This document shows, in pieces, positions 28,883 through 39,370 of a DNA stretch of 64,000 bases. The notes under the pieces were generated by a model. That model saw only the letters and a list, made by a program, of their open reading frames with translations, was not told the DNA's origin and did no database searches. Location of the stretch: the NCBI RefSeq assembly GCF_001422365.1, contig NZ_LMMT01000038.1, positions 1 to 64,000 of the forward strand, given 5' to 3'. Every line of letters begins with the position of its first letter. Position 1 is the stretch's first letter. Both the position numbers and the translations under genes were made by a program. Source of the DNA: Pseudorhodoferax sp. Leaf265. GTDB lineage: Bacteria; Pseudomonadota; Gammaproteobacteria; Burkholderiales; Burkholderiaceae_C.

Positions 28883-31800
28883 GCCGCGTCCTCCTCGGCG
28901 CCGGACTGGCCTCGGTGCGCCCCGCCCAGCGCGCGCCACAGCGGCCCGTACAGGTCCTCACTCCAGTCGCGCAGGCCGCGGCCGTCGGCCGTCTGCGCGC
29001 CCTGCAACGCGGCGAAGTCGGCGAACACGCGCGCGAGCGCCGGGCGCTGGCCTTCGCCGCTCACCTGCTGGCCGCCGTCGTAGAGCACCTGCGCGCCGCG
29101 CGGATCGCCGGCCAGCACCGCGAACGCGGTCTTGCAGGCCACGGGCAGCGGCTCGGCCAGGCCGGCGGCCCACGCCTGCGCGAGCGCGGACAGCGTGGCC
29201 CTGGCGGCTTCGGCATCGAGTGCGGGCAGGCGGAGCAGGCCGGATTCGCTGGCCAGCAGCGTGAGCGTGGGGCCGGCCGCGATCTGCAGCGCGAGGTGCG
29301 TGGGCCAGTGCCGCACGATGTGGTGCCAGGCCAGTGTGGGGCCCTTGTGCAACCGGCCGTTGGCCAGCACCAGGCAGGCGGGCAACTGCTCGGCATCCGC
29401 AGGCAGGCGGCGCTGCGGCAGCGCATCGTCGAAAGCGATGGCCGTGGCCGGATCGGTCCAGCGCAGCGCGTGGCGCTGGTCCTCCAACATGGGCCAGCCG
29501 TCCAGCGCGTCCAGGTAGTGGCCCAGCGTGCGCAGGAGTGGCTGGGCCAGCGCACTTTCGGCGATGGGGCCGAAGGCCTGCAGCGGCAGCCGGCCGGCGC
29601 GGGCGAGTGCGGCGGTCTGCTCGGCCAATGCGTCGGCCAGGCCGGCGCGCGCGGCGGCGGGGCTCGGCTGGGTGTCGCACCAGGGCTGCAGCGCGGCGCG
29701 CAGATCGCGCTCCAGCGTCCATTGCTGCAGGCTGTCCAGGCCGAAGGCCTCGTCGTCCTGCGTGTCCTCGGCGTGCAGCGCCAGGCCCGTCTGCAACCGC
29801 TGGCGGAAGAAGGCCTCCACGGGCTGGGCCAGGAAGTCGGCCAGCGGGCGCAGCGGTTGGGCGTTCTCGGGCTGCCAGGCCGGCAGTGGCGCGCCGGGGC
29901 CGCGCGCGGTGGCGGCCTCGGCATGGGCGGCCTGCCATTCGCGGCCGTAGCTGTAGAGCCCGTCGATGGCGGGGGCGGCCGGTGCGTCGGGCGCGAAGTA
30001 GCGCGGGCTGAAGGGCTGCAGCGGGTGCTCGGTGGTCAGGGCCTGGAGCAGGTCGGCGCCGTCGGCCGTCTGCCAGCCGGCCGCGAGGTGGTCGCGCAGC
30101 TGGCCGATCAGCACGCTGGGCGCGCGCGCGCTGTGGTCGCGCACGTTGCGGCCGACCCAGCTGATGTAGAGCTGCTCGCGTGCCGACAGCAGGGCCTCGA
30201 GCAGCAGGTAGCGGTCGTCGTCGCGGCGCGAGCGGTCGCCGGGGCGCCAGTCGCCCTGCATGAGGTCGAAGTCGGCGCGCACCATGGGGCGCGGGAAGTC
30301 GCCGTCGTTCATGCCCAGCAGGCAGACCACGCGGAACGGGATCGCGCGCATGGGCATCAGCGTGCAGAAGCTCACGCCGCCCGTCATGAAGCGCTGCTGC
30401 AGGCCCTGCTGCTCGAGCACGGCCAGCCAGCGTTCGCGCACCACGGCCAGTGGCAGCGCTTGGTCGAAACCGGCGTCCGCGCATTCGTCCAGCCACTGGT
30501 CCAGGCCCTGCAGCAGCTGCTGCACGCGCAGCTGCTCGCGCGCGTCCACGGGCGCGAAGAAGCCCTGCAGCAGCGCGCGCAGGCGCTCGGCCCACTGCAG
30601 TGGCGGGGCAGGGTCGTTCACGGTCGAGAGCGTCTCACCGAGCGCGCGCAGCAGCGCGGCCAGCGGGCCCAGTGCGGCGGCGTCGAGGCCGCCGATTTCG
30701 TCGTAAGGAGCGATGCCGTCAAAGGCCCCGCCCTCGCCGACCGCGAAGCCCAGCAGCATGCGCGAGAGGCCGAAGCGCCAGCTGTTGACCTCGCCGGCCG
30801 CGCCCAGCGCCTGCTGGGCGCGCTGGGCCGCGTCCAGGCCCCAGCGCACGCCCGCGCCCGCGATCCAGCGCTTGAGCTGGGGCAGGGCCTCGTCATCGAG
30901 CCCGAAGCGCGCGCGCAGCGCGCCGACCTCCAGCAGGTCCAGCACGTCGCTGGCGGCGAAGCGGCTGTCGGGCAGCTGCAGCAGCAGCTCCAGCGCCACC
31001 AGCAGCGGCTCCTGGCCACGCCGGCCCTGGTCGGCCACGGTGTAGGGAATGTGGCGGGCGTCGCCCCGCGGCAGCCGGCCGAAGACAGCCTCGATGTGCG
31101 GCGCGTAGGCGTCCACGTCGGGCAGCATCACGATCACGTCCCGCGGCTGCAGCGTGGGGTCGGCGTCGAAGCGGGCCAGCAGCTGGTCGTGCAGCACCTC
31201 GATCTCGCGCTGGGCCGAGTGCGTGCTGTGCAAGCGCAGCGAGCGGTCCTGTGCGGTGTCGACCGCGGGCCAGCGCGCGCGCGTCTCGGCCAGCGGGCGC
31301 AGGTCCAGGATGTCGTCCTGCAGCTGCTGCAGCAGGCCGGCGGGCGCGGCGTCTTCGCTGAACAGGTCGATGCGGCCACTGCCGATGCCCGACCAGGCCG
31401 CGCGGTATTGGTCGGGCGTGTCGAAGCTGTCGATCAGGTGCAGGTAGTCGCGCCCCTGCTTGCCCCAGGCCGCCAGCAATGGGTGGGCGTGCTGGTGCAG
31501 CGTGGCTTCGTCGAGCACGGCCGGCATGCCGGCGCGGCGCGTCTGGCGGCGGTAGGGGCCGCGCAGCAGGTCCTGGTCGGCCACGATGTCGGTCCAGTGG
31601 TGGCGGCAGGGGTTGTGCACGAACAGCATGACCTGGGCCACGCCCGCGATCGCGGCCAGCGCCTGCAGCGTCTGCGCGGGCAGCGCCGAGATGCCGAACA
31701 CCACGACGCGGCGCGGCAGGCCGGCCGGTGCCGGTCCTTCATGGCTGGCCAGCGCGGCGATGAAGCGCTGGTGCACGCCGGCGCGGCTGCCAGCCTGGCC

Positions 31801-32424
31801 GGCGGCACCGGCATCCGCGATCAGCGCGCGCCAGAGCAGGGCCTGCCAGCGCTGGTCGGCGGGCAGGGCATGCTCGCCGCGGCGCAGGTTGCGCACCACG
31901 TCGCGCCCTGCCGCCCAGTCTTCCAGCCAGTCGGCGCGGTAGACCTGGTACTGGTCGAACAGGTCGGCCAGGCGTTGGGCCAGCTGGTGGCGCTTGCGCA
32001 GGTCGGCGTCGTCGGCCAGGAAGCGGGCCAGCGGCTCCAAGCCCGGCTGGCCCAGCAGACCGGGCAGCAAACGCATGAGCCGCCAGGTCAGCGGCGCCTC
32101 GTCCAGCGGTGAGCGCTCGGGCACGGCGTCGGCGCCCAGCACGGCGCGGTAGGCGCGCCACAGGAACTGCGCGGGCAGCTGCAGCTGGGTGGCGGCCGTG
32201 ATGCCCAGGCCGCCGCCCGCGGGGTCGTCGGGGTGCGCGGCCAGCGCCAGCTTGAGCCACTGCGCGATGCCGTTGCTCTGCACCAGCACGACCTCGTTCT
32301 CCAGCGGCGCCAGCGGGTGGCGCCGCAGCCAGGCCACGAGCAGCTGGCGCAGGTCTTCCGGCCGGTTGCCGTGCAGCACCATGAGGCCGGGTTGCAGGGG
32401 GGGGGAGGGAAAGGCGCTGGGCAT
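28879..32424 (-). CDS. recC: exodeoxyribonuclease V gamma subunit
   Basis: Chi-recognition and strand-splitting subunit of RecBCD, 1181 residues. The start region LMVLHGNRPEDLRQLL, then LVQSNGIAQWLKLALA, and the later RVVCLLGMNDGDFPR and DRYLLLEALLSAREQLYISW are typical of RecC. The helicase motifs are degenerate, as expected. ATG 32424 is the most likely start because similarity begins within 15 residues; the frame stays open far upstream without similarity. It is first in recC-recB-recD, and its upstream region of 60 bases is shared with the divergent metH half. Confidence 0.94.
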   Translation of the reverse strand: MPSAFPSPPLQPGLMVLHGNRPEDLRQLLVAWLRRHPLAPLENEVVLVQSNGIAQWLKLALAAHPDDPAGGGLGITAATQLQLPAQFLWRAYRAVLGADAVPERSPLDEAPLTWRLMRLLPGLLGQPGLEPLARFLADDADLRKRHQLAQRLADLFDQYQVYRADWLEDWAAGRDVVRNLRRGEHALPADQRWQALLWRALIADAGAAGQAGSRAGVHQRFIAALASHEGPAPAGLPRRVVVFGISALPAQTLQALAAIAGVAQVMLFVHNPCRHHWTDIVADQDLLRGPYRRQTRRAGMPAVLDEATLHQHAHPLLAAWGKQGRDYLHLIDSFDTPDQYRAAWSGIGSGRIDLFSEDAAPAGLLQQLQDDILDLRPLAETRARWPAVDTAQDRSLRLHSTHSAQREIEVLHDQLLARFDADPTLQPRDVIVMLPDVDAYAPHIEAVFGRLPRGDARHIPYTVADQGRRGQEPLLVALELLLQLPDSRFAASDVLDLLEVGALRARFGLDDEALPQLKRWIAGAGVRWGLDAAQRAQQALGAAGEVNSWRFGLSRMLLGFAVGEGGAFDGIAPYDEIGGLDAAALGPLAALLRALGETLSTVNDPAPPLQWAERLRALLQGFFAPVDAREQLRVQQLLQGLDQWLDECADAGFDQALPLAVVRERWLAVLEQQGLQQRFMTGGVSFCTLMPMRAIPFRVVCLLGMNDGDFPRPMVRADFDLMQGDWRPGDRSRRDDDRYLLLEALLSAREQLYISWVGRNVRDHSARAPSVLIGQLRDHLAAGWQTADGADLLQALTTEHPLQPFSPRYFAPDAPAAPAIDGLYSYGREWQAAHAEAATARGPGAPLPAWQPENAQPLRPLADFLAQPVEAFFRQRLQTGLALHAEDTQDDEAFGLDSLQQWTLERDLRAALQPWCDTQPSPAAARAGLADALAEQTAALARAGRLPLQAFGPIAESALAQPLLRTLGHYLDALDGWPMLEDQRHALRWTDPATAIAFDDALPQRRLPADAEQLPACLVLANGRLHKGPTLAWHHIVRHWPTHLALQIAAGPTLTLLASESGLLRLPALDAEAARATLSALAQAWAAGLAEPLPVACKTAFAVLAGDPRGAQVLYDGGQQVSGEGQRPALARVFADFAALQGAQTADGRGLRDWSEDLYGPLWRALGGAHRGQSGAEEDAA

Positions 32425-32484
32425 GCAGGGCTGCGATGCTAGCGCGCTGCGGCAGCACAAGGCGCTTTCTACAATCGCCCCACC

Positions 32485-33534
<1,050 letters not shown>

Positions 33535-33544
33535 ACGGCCCGCC

Positions 33545-34411
33545 ATGGCCTTCGCGTTTCCCCACGGCTTCGCCGGCCAGCCGGAGATCGACGAGGCCTA
33601 CGACCCGTTCCGCCGGGCCCACGATGCCGCGGCGTCCAACCGCCATTTCGCCGAGCGCAGCGAAGAGGCCCGGCGCACCTTGCCGCACCGGCTCGGCGTG
33701 CCCTACGGCCCCACGCTGGCCGAGACGCTGGACATCTTCCCGGCCGCGCAGCCCGGTGCGCCCGTGTTCTTCTTCGTCCACGGCGGCTACTGGCGCGCCC
33801 GTGCTGCGCGCGACTTCAGCTGCGTGGCCCTGGGTCCGCAGGCCATGGGCTTCACCACGGTGGTGATCGACTACGCACTGTGCCCCACGGTCACGCTGGA
33901 CGAACTGGTGCGCCAGGTGCGCGCGGCCGCTGCCTGGACCCTGCGCCACATCGCCGAATTCAACGGCGACCCGGGCCGCATCGTCATCGGCGGCAGCTCG
34001 GCCGGCGGCCACCTGGGCGCCATGCTGCTGACCACGCCCTGGCGCGCCGACTACGGCCTGCCCAACGACCCGTTTGCCGGCGCCGTGCTGCTCTCGGGCC
34101 TGTACGACATCGCGCCGCTGCGCTACAGCTACCTGCAGCCGCTGATCCAGCTGGACGAAGCCACCGTGCGCCGCAACTCGCCCATGCACCTGGTGCGGCC
34201 CAGCGCCACGCCCCTACTGCTGGCCTGGGGCGGCGCCGAGCAGGCCGCTTTCGCAGAGCAGTCGCAGGGCCTGCACACGGCCTGGCAGCAGGCCGGCAAC
34301 CGCAGCGAGCTGCTGGTGCTACCGGGCGCCGACCACTTCGAGGCCATGGTGCCGCTGGAGCAGCCGGACAGCGCGCTGTGCCGCGCGCTGCGCGGCTTTG
34401 CCGGCACCTAG
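33545..34411 (+). CDS. alpha/beta-hydrolase, kynurenine-formamidase-like
   Basis: A 288-residue esterase/amidase. The oxyanion-hole motif FVHGGYWRA (about residues 77-85) and nucleophile elbow GGSSAGGH (Ser near 149) match the arylformamidase-like branch of the hormone-sensitive-lipase type; a late His in LPGADHFEAM completes the triad. It lies 10 bases after the metH half and 58 before a phosphoribosyltransferase gene on the same strand. The substrate is not clear; no other kynurenine genes are present. Confidence 0.85.
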   Translation: MAFAFPHGFAGQPEIDEAYDPFRRAHDAAASNRHFAERSEEARRTLPHRLGVPYGPTLAETLDIFPAAQPGAPVFFFVHGGYWRARAARDFSCVALGPQAMGFTTVVIDYALCPTVTLDELVRQVRAAAAWTLRHIAEFNGDPGRIVIGGSSAGGHLGAMLLTTPWRADYGLPNDPFAGAVLLSGLYDIAPLRYSYLQPLIQLDEATVRRNSPMHLVRPSATPLLLAWGGAEQAAFAEQSQGLHTAWQQAGNRSELLVLPGADHFEAMVPLEQPDSALCRALRGFAGT

Positions 34412-34469
34412 GCCCGGGCCGGGCACGCGGCCTGCTACACCGAACCGCGCCCTTCTTGACCACCCGCCC

Positions 34470-35168
34470 ATGACCCCCCCCCATTTCACCGAGCCGACCA
34501 CCGGCTACTGGCAGCAGATCCTGCCCGCCGCCGCGGCCGGCCCGGCCGACGGTCCCTGGCAGTACGGCTACCCGGCGCACCTGCCCGACGGCCGCGTGCT
34601 CGTGCTGCCGATCCGCCAGATGGCGGGCCAGCCGGACCACGCCGTCGCCTCGCTGATCTGCAACCAGGCCGCGCTGGACGTGATCGACACGCTGGGCGAG
34701 CTGCTGGCCGAGCGGCTGGCACCGTTGCAGCCCGAGGTGGTGGTGGGCGTGCCCACGCTGGGCCTGTCCTTCGCGCCCATCGTGGCGCGCCGGCTCGGCC
34801 TGTCGCGCATCGTGCCGCTGGGCTACTCGCGCAAGTTCTGGTACGACGAGGCGCTCTCGGGCGCCGTGCAGTCCATCACCACGCCGACGGCCGGCAAGCG
34901 CGTGTACCTCGACCCGAACCTGCTGCCGCTGGTGCGCGGCAAGCGCGTGGTGCTGGTGGACGATGCGGTCAGCAGCGGCAGCACCATCGCCGCGCCGTGG
35001 AACCTGCTGGAGGCCGCGGGCGCCACCGTGCTGGGCGTGGGTGTGGCCATGTGCCAGGGCCGGCGCTGGGCCGAGGTGCTGGGGCCGCAGCGTGCGGCCC
35101 AGGTGTTCGGTGTGTTCGACAGCCCGCTGCTGCAGGCCGTTCCCGAGGGCTGGGTGCGGCGGGCGTGA
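34470..35168 (+). CDS. phosphoribosyltransferase-domain protein
   Basis: A 232-residue type I phosphoribosyltransferase fold. The PRPP-binding loop is VVLVDDAVSSGST (about residues 160-172), and VVVGVPTLGLSFAPIVARRLG is the pyrophosphate loop region, as in adenine/xanthine-type enzymes. I chose ATG 34470 because the frame before it overlaps the hydrolase and is unlike the family. Its position before a RutB-like hydrolase and an importer suggests nucleobase salvage, but the base is unknown. Confidence 0.85.
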   Translation: MTPPHFTEPTTGYWQQILPAAAAGPADGPWQYGYPAHLPDGRVLVLPIRQMAGQPDHAVASLICNQAALDVIDTLGELLAERLAPLQPEVVVGVPTLGLSFAPIVARRLGLSRIVPLGYSRKFWYDEALSGAVQSITTPTAGKRVYLDPNLLPLVRGKRVVLVDDAVSSGSTIAAPWNLLEAAGATVLGVGVAMCQGRRWAEVLGPQRAAQVFGVFDSPLLQAVPEGWVRRA

Positions 35169-35307
35169 AGCCCGGGGCAGGGCGTTTGGTACGCAACTTG
35201 CGTTTCAGGGCGTAGCCCGCAACGTATCGCCAATCGTATACGTTTTGGTGCATGGCCCGCCCCGGGTCGGTGCACCGCGTCCGCCATCCCCGCCCCCCGG
35301 AGCCGCC

Positions 35308-36417
35308 ATGACCTCTTCGCCCAGCCCTTCCCGTTCCCTGTCGCGCCGCCGCCTGTTACAGGCAGCCGGCGCTGTTGCCTGCGGCGCCGTGGCCGCGCCG
35401 GTGTTCGCGCAGACGCGGGCCATCAGCATCACGCTGCCCTGGGTCGTGAACGGCTCCAACTACTGGCCCATGGTCGGCAAGGAACTGGGCTACTTCAAGA
35501 AGCGCGGCATCGACCTCACGGTCTCGCGCGGCAACGGCTCGGTGGCCGCGGCGCAGGCCGTGGCCAACAAGCAGTTCGACCTGGGCGTGGTGTTCTTCGG
35601 CGGCACGCTGGTGAACATGGCGCGCGGCCTGCCGCTGCAGGCCCTGGCCACCGTGGGCTACGACGCACTGATGGGCAACCTGGTGCTGGAGGACTCCACC
35701 ATCCGCGCGCCCAAGGACTTCGAGGGCAAGCGCGTGGGCACGGTCGCCACCTCGGCCGAGTCGCCGTACTGGACGGCCTACGCCGCCAAGACCGGCATCG
35801 ACCTCGGCAAGGTCACGCGCCAGCAGCTCGATGCACGCCTGATCGAGCGCGCGCTGATGGACAAGCAGGTCGACGCCATCACGGCCATCGGCTCGTCCAG
35901 CATCCCGGTGCTGGACTCGCTGGGCGTGAAGACGCGCTTCATCCCCTGGGCCAAGGCCGGCGTGCAGCTCTACGCAGCCCAGGTCATCGCGCGCCGCGAG
36001 ACCATCGAGGCCGACGCCGGCCTGTGCCAGGCCATGGTGGACGGCATCCTCGAATCCGTGGTCACCACGCTCAAGAAGCCCGAGGAATCGCTGGAGATCC
36101 TCTACAAGGCCCAGCCCGAGATCGGCATGGCCAAGGGCGGCAAGGAGAACGCCAAGATCTCGCAGGGCCTGGCCCAGGCCACCATGGTCGCGCCCGAGGC
36201 CATCGAGCACGGCATGGGCTACAGCAGCATCCCCACGCTGGCCAGCATGATCTCGCTGGCCGCGCGCGCGGGCGCGCTGACGGCCGATGCCAAGCCGCTG
36301 GTGCCCGAAGACCTGGCGACGAACCGCTTCGTCGGCAAGATCAAGCTCAGCAGCGCCGAGTGGGACCAGATCCGCAAGAACGTGGCGCCCTACAACAAGA
36401 TGCTGGGCCTGGCCTGA
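35308..36417 (+). CDS. ABC transporter substrate-binding protein, NitT/TauT (NMT1-like) type
   Basis: Periplasmic binding protein of 369 residues. The N-terminus SRRRLLQAAGAVACGAVAAP resembles a Tat signal and ends in VFAQ. The mature protein starts AISITLPWVVNGSNYWPMV and contains ELGYFKKRGIDLTVSRGNGS, typical of SsuA/ThiY/NMT1-like proteins for sulfonates, pyrimidines or nitrate. Its stop overlaps the next ATG (TGATG). With the permease and ATPase below it forms a full importer. Confidence 0.9.
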   Translation: MTSSPSPSRSLSRRRLLQAAGAVACGAVAAPVFAQTRAISITLPWVVNGSNYWPMVGKELGYFKKRGIDLTVSRGNGSVAAAQAVANKQFDLGVVFFGGTLVNMARGLPLQALATVGYDALMGNLVLEDSTIRAPKDFEGKRVGTVATSAESPYWTAYAAKTGIDLGKVTRQQLDARLIERALMDKQVDAITAIGSSSIPVLDSLGVKTRFIPWAKAGVQLYAAQVIARRETIEADAGLCQAMVDGILESVVTTLKKPEESLEILYKAQPEIGMAKGGKENAKISQGLAQATMVAPEAIEHGMGYSSIPTLASMISLAARAGALTADAKPLVPEDLATNRFVGKIKLSSAEWDQIRKNVAPYNKMLGLA

Positions 36418-37094
36418 TGCCGTTCACGCTGCCGACGCGGCCCGAGCCGCTGGCGGCCGAGCGCGCGCAGACCGCGCTGGTCGTCATCGACATGCAGAAC
36501 GGCTATCTCTCGCCGGGCGGCTACCTGGACCTGGCCGGCTTCGACATCGCGGGCAGCCCGCCCGTGGTCGCGCGTGCGGCGCGTGTGCTGGCCGCCGCGC
36601 GCGCGGCCGGCCTCATGGTCGTGCACGTGCGCAACGGCTGGACCGAGAGCCTGGCCGAGGCCGGCCCGGCCACCTCGCCGATGTGGCACAAGTCCAACCC
36701 GCTCAAGTACATGCGCAGCCACCCCGGCGCGCAGCTGCTGATCCGCGGCAGCTGGGACCATGCCTTCGTGGAGCCCATGCAGCCGCTGCCGGGCGAGCCC
36801 GTGGTCGACAAGCCGCGCTACAGCGCGTTCGCCGGCACCAACCTGGAGATGCTGCTGCGCGCCCACGGCATCACCACGCTGGTGTTCGTGGGCGTCAACA
36901 CCAACGTCTGCGTGGAGACCGCGGTGCGCGATGCCTTCCACCGCGAGTTCTTCGCCGTGATGGTGGCAGACGCCACGCTGCAGGCCGGCTCGCCCGCCGT
37001 GTTCGAGGCCAGCGTGTTCAACATCGAGAAGTTCTTCGGCTGGACGGTGTCGACTGACGATGCGGTGGCTTGTTTCGAAAGGCTGCCCGCGTGA
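36417..37094 (+). CDS. RutB-like isochorismatase-family amidohydrolase
   Basis: A 225-residue cysteine hydrolase. The catalytic triad is Asp25 (VVIDMQNGY), Lys132 (VVDKPRYS) and Cys165 (NTNVCVET). The segments PGGYLDLAGFDI, HKSNPLKYMR and FNIEKFFGW are close to RutB, which hydrolyses (peroxy)ureidoacrylate in uracil breakdown; other members cleave biuret or isochorismate. It overlaps both neighbours (TGATG before, GTGA after), so it is tightly coupled to the importer. The likely substrate is a ureide released from an imported pyrimidine-like compound; this is inference, as no other rut genes are seen. Confidence 0.88.
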   Translation: MPFTLPTRPEPLAAERAQTALVVIDMQNGYLSPGGYLDLAGFDIAGSPPVVARAARVLAAARAAGLMVVHVRNGWTESLAEAGPATSPMWHKSNPLKYMRSHPGAQLLIRGSWDHAFVEPMQPLPGEPVVDKPRYSAFAGTNLEMLLRAHGITTLVFVGVNTNVCVETAVRDAFHREFFAVMVADATLQAGSPAVFEASVFNIEKFFGWTVSTDDAVACFERLPA

Positions 37095-37849
37095 ACGATG
37101 GACTGACGCCGCGGCGCATCCTGCTGCCGCTGCTGTTCGCATTGGCCACGCTGGCGCTGTGGGAGGCCGTGGTGCGCGGCTTCGCAATCCGCGAGGTGCT
37201 GCTGCCCGCGCCCAGCGCGATCGCGCTGCGCCTGGTGGAGACCTTCCCCCTGCTCATGCAGCACGCCTGGCCCACGGTCTGGGAAAGCCTGGCGGGCTTT
37301 GCCATCGCCTCGCTGCTGGGTGTGGCGCTGGCCGCGCTGCTGAGCACTTCGGCGCTCATGCGCGACATGCTGTACCCCAACGTCGTGCTGTTCCAGCTCA
37401 TTCCCAAGATCGCGCTGGCGCCGCTGTTCATCGTCTGGCTGGGCATCGGTTTCCAGTCGCGGCTGACCTTCTCGGTCTTCATCAGCTTCTTCCCGGTAGT
37501 GATCGCCACGCTGGCCGGGCTGGACCATGTCGACAAATCGCTGCTGCGGCTGTGCCGCGCGCTGACCGCCACGCCCTGGCAGGTGTTCGCGGCGGTGCGG
37601 CTGCCGCATGCGCTGCCCTATGTGTTCAGCGGCATGAAGATCGCCACCACCTTCGCCATCATCGGCGTGATCGTGGGCGAGTTCATCACCTCGCAGGCGG
37701 GCCTCGGTTACCTGATCCTGTTCGCCTCGGCCCAGGCCGACACGGCGTTGATCCTCGCGGCCATCCTCGTGCTGTGCGTGTTCGGGCTGGCGTTCTACGG
37801 GCTCGTCGCGGGACTGGAGCGCTGGATGCAACAGAAGTTTGGCGCCTGA
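37091..37849 (+). CDS. ABC transporter permease, NitT/TauT type
   Basis: Inner-membrane permease of 252 residues with about six membrane helices and the EAA-type loop (LCRALTATPWQVFAAVRLPH then ALPYVFSGMK). GTG 37091 overlaps the previous stop (GTGA) and gives MNDGLTPRRILLPLL; a TTG at 37070 is less likely. Its stop overlaps the start of the ATPase gene by one base (TGATG). Confidence 0.92.
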   Translation: MNDGLTPRRILLPLLFALATLALWEAVVRGFAIREVLLPAPSAIALRLVETFPLLMQHAWPTVWESLAGFAIASLLGVALAALLSTSALMRDMLYPNVVLFQLIPKIALAPLFIVWLGIGFQSRLTFSVFISFFPVVIATLAGLDHVDKSLLRLCRALTATPWQVFAAVRLPHALPYVFSGMKIATTFAIIGVIVGEFITSQAGLGYLILFASAQADTALILAAILVLCVFGLAFYGLVAGLERWMQQKFGA

Positions 37850-38679
37850 TGTCTTCCGCTCCCCCTTCCTGGCTGCAGCCGCTCGCGACCCCGGCCGACC
37901 GCGGCCAGGCCTATGTGTCCGTGCAGGACGTGCACAAGACCTACGCCACCCGCAACGGCGAGGTCCATGCCGTGCAGCATGCCGACTTCGACGTGGCCGA
38001 GGGCGACTTCCTGAGCCTGGTCGGCCCCAGCGGCTGCGGCAAGAGCACGCTGATGTCCATGGTCGGCGGGCTGGAGAACCCCAGTGCGGGCCGCATCCTG
38101 GTCGGCGGCGATCCCGTCACGGCGCCGCGCCGGGACTTCGGCTACGTGTTCCAGGACGCCACGCTGCTGCCCTGGAAGAGCGTGCTGGACAACGTGCTGT
38201 TTCCGATCCGCACGCAGAAGCGCGATGTGGCCGCGTACCGCGCCGAGGCCGAACGGCTGCTGCGCGCGACGGGCCTGTGGGACTTCCGCGACAAGCGCCC
38301 GGCCGAGCTCTCGGGCGGCATGCGCCAGCGCGTGGCGATCTGCCGCGGCCTCATCAACGATCCGCGCCTGCTCATGATGGACGAGCCCTTCTCGGCGCTG
38401 GACGCGATCACGCGCGACGACATGAACCTCATGCTGGCCCGGCTCTGGGACCAGGTGCACAAGACGGCCGTGTTCATCACGCACAGCATCCGCGAGGCGG
38501 TCTACCTGTCCGACCGCGTGCTGGTCATGAACGCGCGGCCCTCGCGCATCGTGGCCGACATCCGCGTGCCCTTCGCGCGGCCACGCCGGCCCGAGATGCA
38601 GGAAGACCCGGTGTTCAACAGCATCTGCAGCTTCGTGCGCGAGACCATCCATGCCGGGCACGAGAGCCGCAGCGCCTGA
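37849..38679 (+). CDS. ABC transporter ATP-binding protein, NitT/TauT type
   Basis: Energises the importer; 276 residues. Walker A is GPSGCGKST (about 59-67), the signature LSGGMRQR (about 154), Walker B RLLMMDEPFSALD (about 174-186), and the switch His is in FITHSIREAV. It is closest to the SsuB/TauB branch. The C-terminal extension after VADIRVPFARPRRPEM is short. The GntR gene starts 29 bases before its stop. Confidence 0.94.
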   Translation: MSSAPPSWLQPLATPADRGQAYVSVQDVHKTYATRNGEVHAVQHADFDVAEGDFLSLVGPSGCGKSTLMSMVGGLENPSAGRILVGGDPVTAPRRDFGYVFQDATLLPWKSVLDNVLFPIRTQKRDVAAYRAEAERLLRATGLWDFRDKRPAELSGGMRQRVAICRGLINDPRLLMMDEPFSALDAITRDDMNLMLARLWDQVHKTAVFITHSIREAVYLSDRVLVMNARPSRIVADIRVPFARPRRPEMQEDPVFNSICSFVRETIHAGHESRSA

Positions 38680-39370
38680 AACGGCCACGCCGCTGCAGCG
38701 TCTGGTGGCCGCGCAGCGCGCGGCGCTGGGCGGGCGCTTCAGCACCGACGACATCGTGGCCGTGCTGCACCAGGCCATCGTGCGCGGCATCTTCCACCCG
38801 GGCCAGGCGCTGCGCCAGGACGAGCTGGCGGCCGAGTTCCAGGTCAGCAAGATCCCGCTGCGCGAGGCCCTGCGCACGCTGCAGGCCCAGGGCTTCGTCG
38901 AGTTGCCGCTGAACCGCGGCGCGCTCGTGCAGGCGCCGACGCTGGACCAGCTGAAGGACGCCTTCGAGCTGCGCCTCCTGGTCGAGCCCAGCCTCATGCG
39001 CACGGCCGCGCCGCTGCTCACGCGCGCCGACCTCGACGAAGCCGAGCGCCTGGTGCGCGCCATGGACAAGGCCGGCACGGCCTGGGCCTTCAGCGAACTC
39101 AACGTGCGCTTCCACGACCTGCTCTACGGCCCGGCGCAGCGCCCGCTGTCCAAGCAGATCCTGGCCATGCTGCAGGGGCACATCCAGCGCATGTCCTTCA
39201 TGCAGCTCTCGCTCGCGGGCTTCAACCGCAGTTCCAACGAGGACCACCGCGTGATCCTGGCGGCCTGCCGCCAGGGCGATGCGGATGCCGCGGCGCGGGC
39301 GGTGGCGGGGCATGTGAAGGGGGTGCGCAAGATCGTGCTGGAGCTGGTGGCGCAGCAGGGCCTGGGCTGA
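38651..39370 (+). CDS. GntR-family regulator (FadR/FCD type)
   Basis: A 239-residue regulator. The winged helix is at about residues 28-95 (VLHQAIVRGIFHPGQALRQD, then VSKIPLREALRTLQAQG), and the FCD effector domain follows (FELRLLVEPSLM; metal-ligand type His in FHDLLYG and HRVILAACRQGD). It is the last gene of the importer operon and overlaps the ATPase gene, so it probably regulates that operon in response to its substrate. Confidence 0.92.
   Translation: MPGTRAAAPETATPLQRLVAAQRAALGGRFSTDDIVAVLHQAIVRGIFHPGQALRQDELAAEFQVSKIPLREALRTLQAQGFVELPLNRGALVQAPTLDQLKDAFELRLLVEPSLMRTAAPLLTRADLDEAERLVRAMDKAGTAWAFSELNVRFHDLLYGPAQRPLSKQILAMLQGHIQRMSFMQLSLAGFNRSSNEDHRVILAACRQGDADAAARAVAGHVKGVRKIVLELVAQQGLG

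Noticed and set aside
25355-32112. Very long open frames on the plus strand opposite recB and recC
   Set aside because: They are antisense shadows produced by high GC; their translations are low-complexity (Gln/Arg/Gly/Val-rich) with no domain, while the minus strand encodes clear RecB and RecC motifs.
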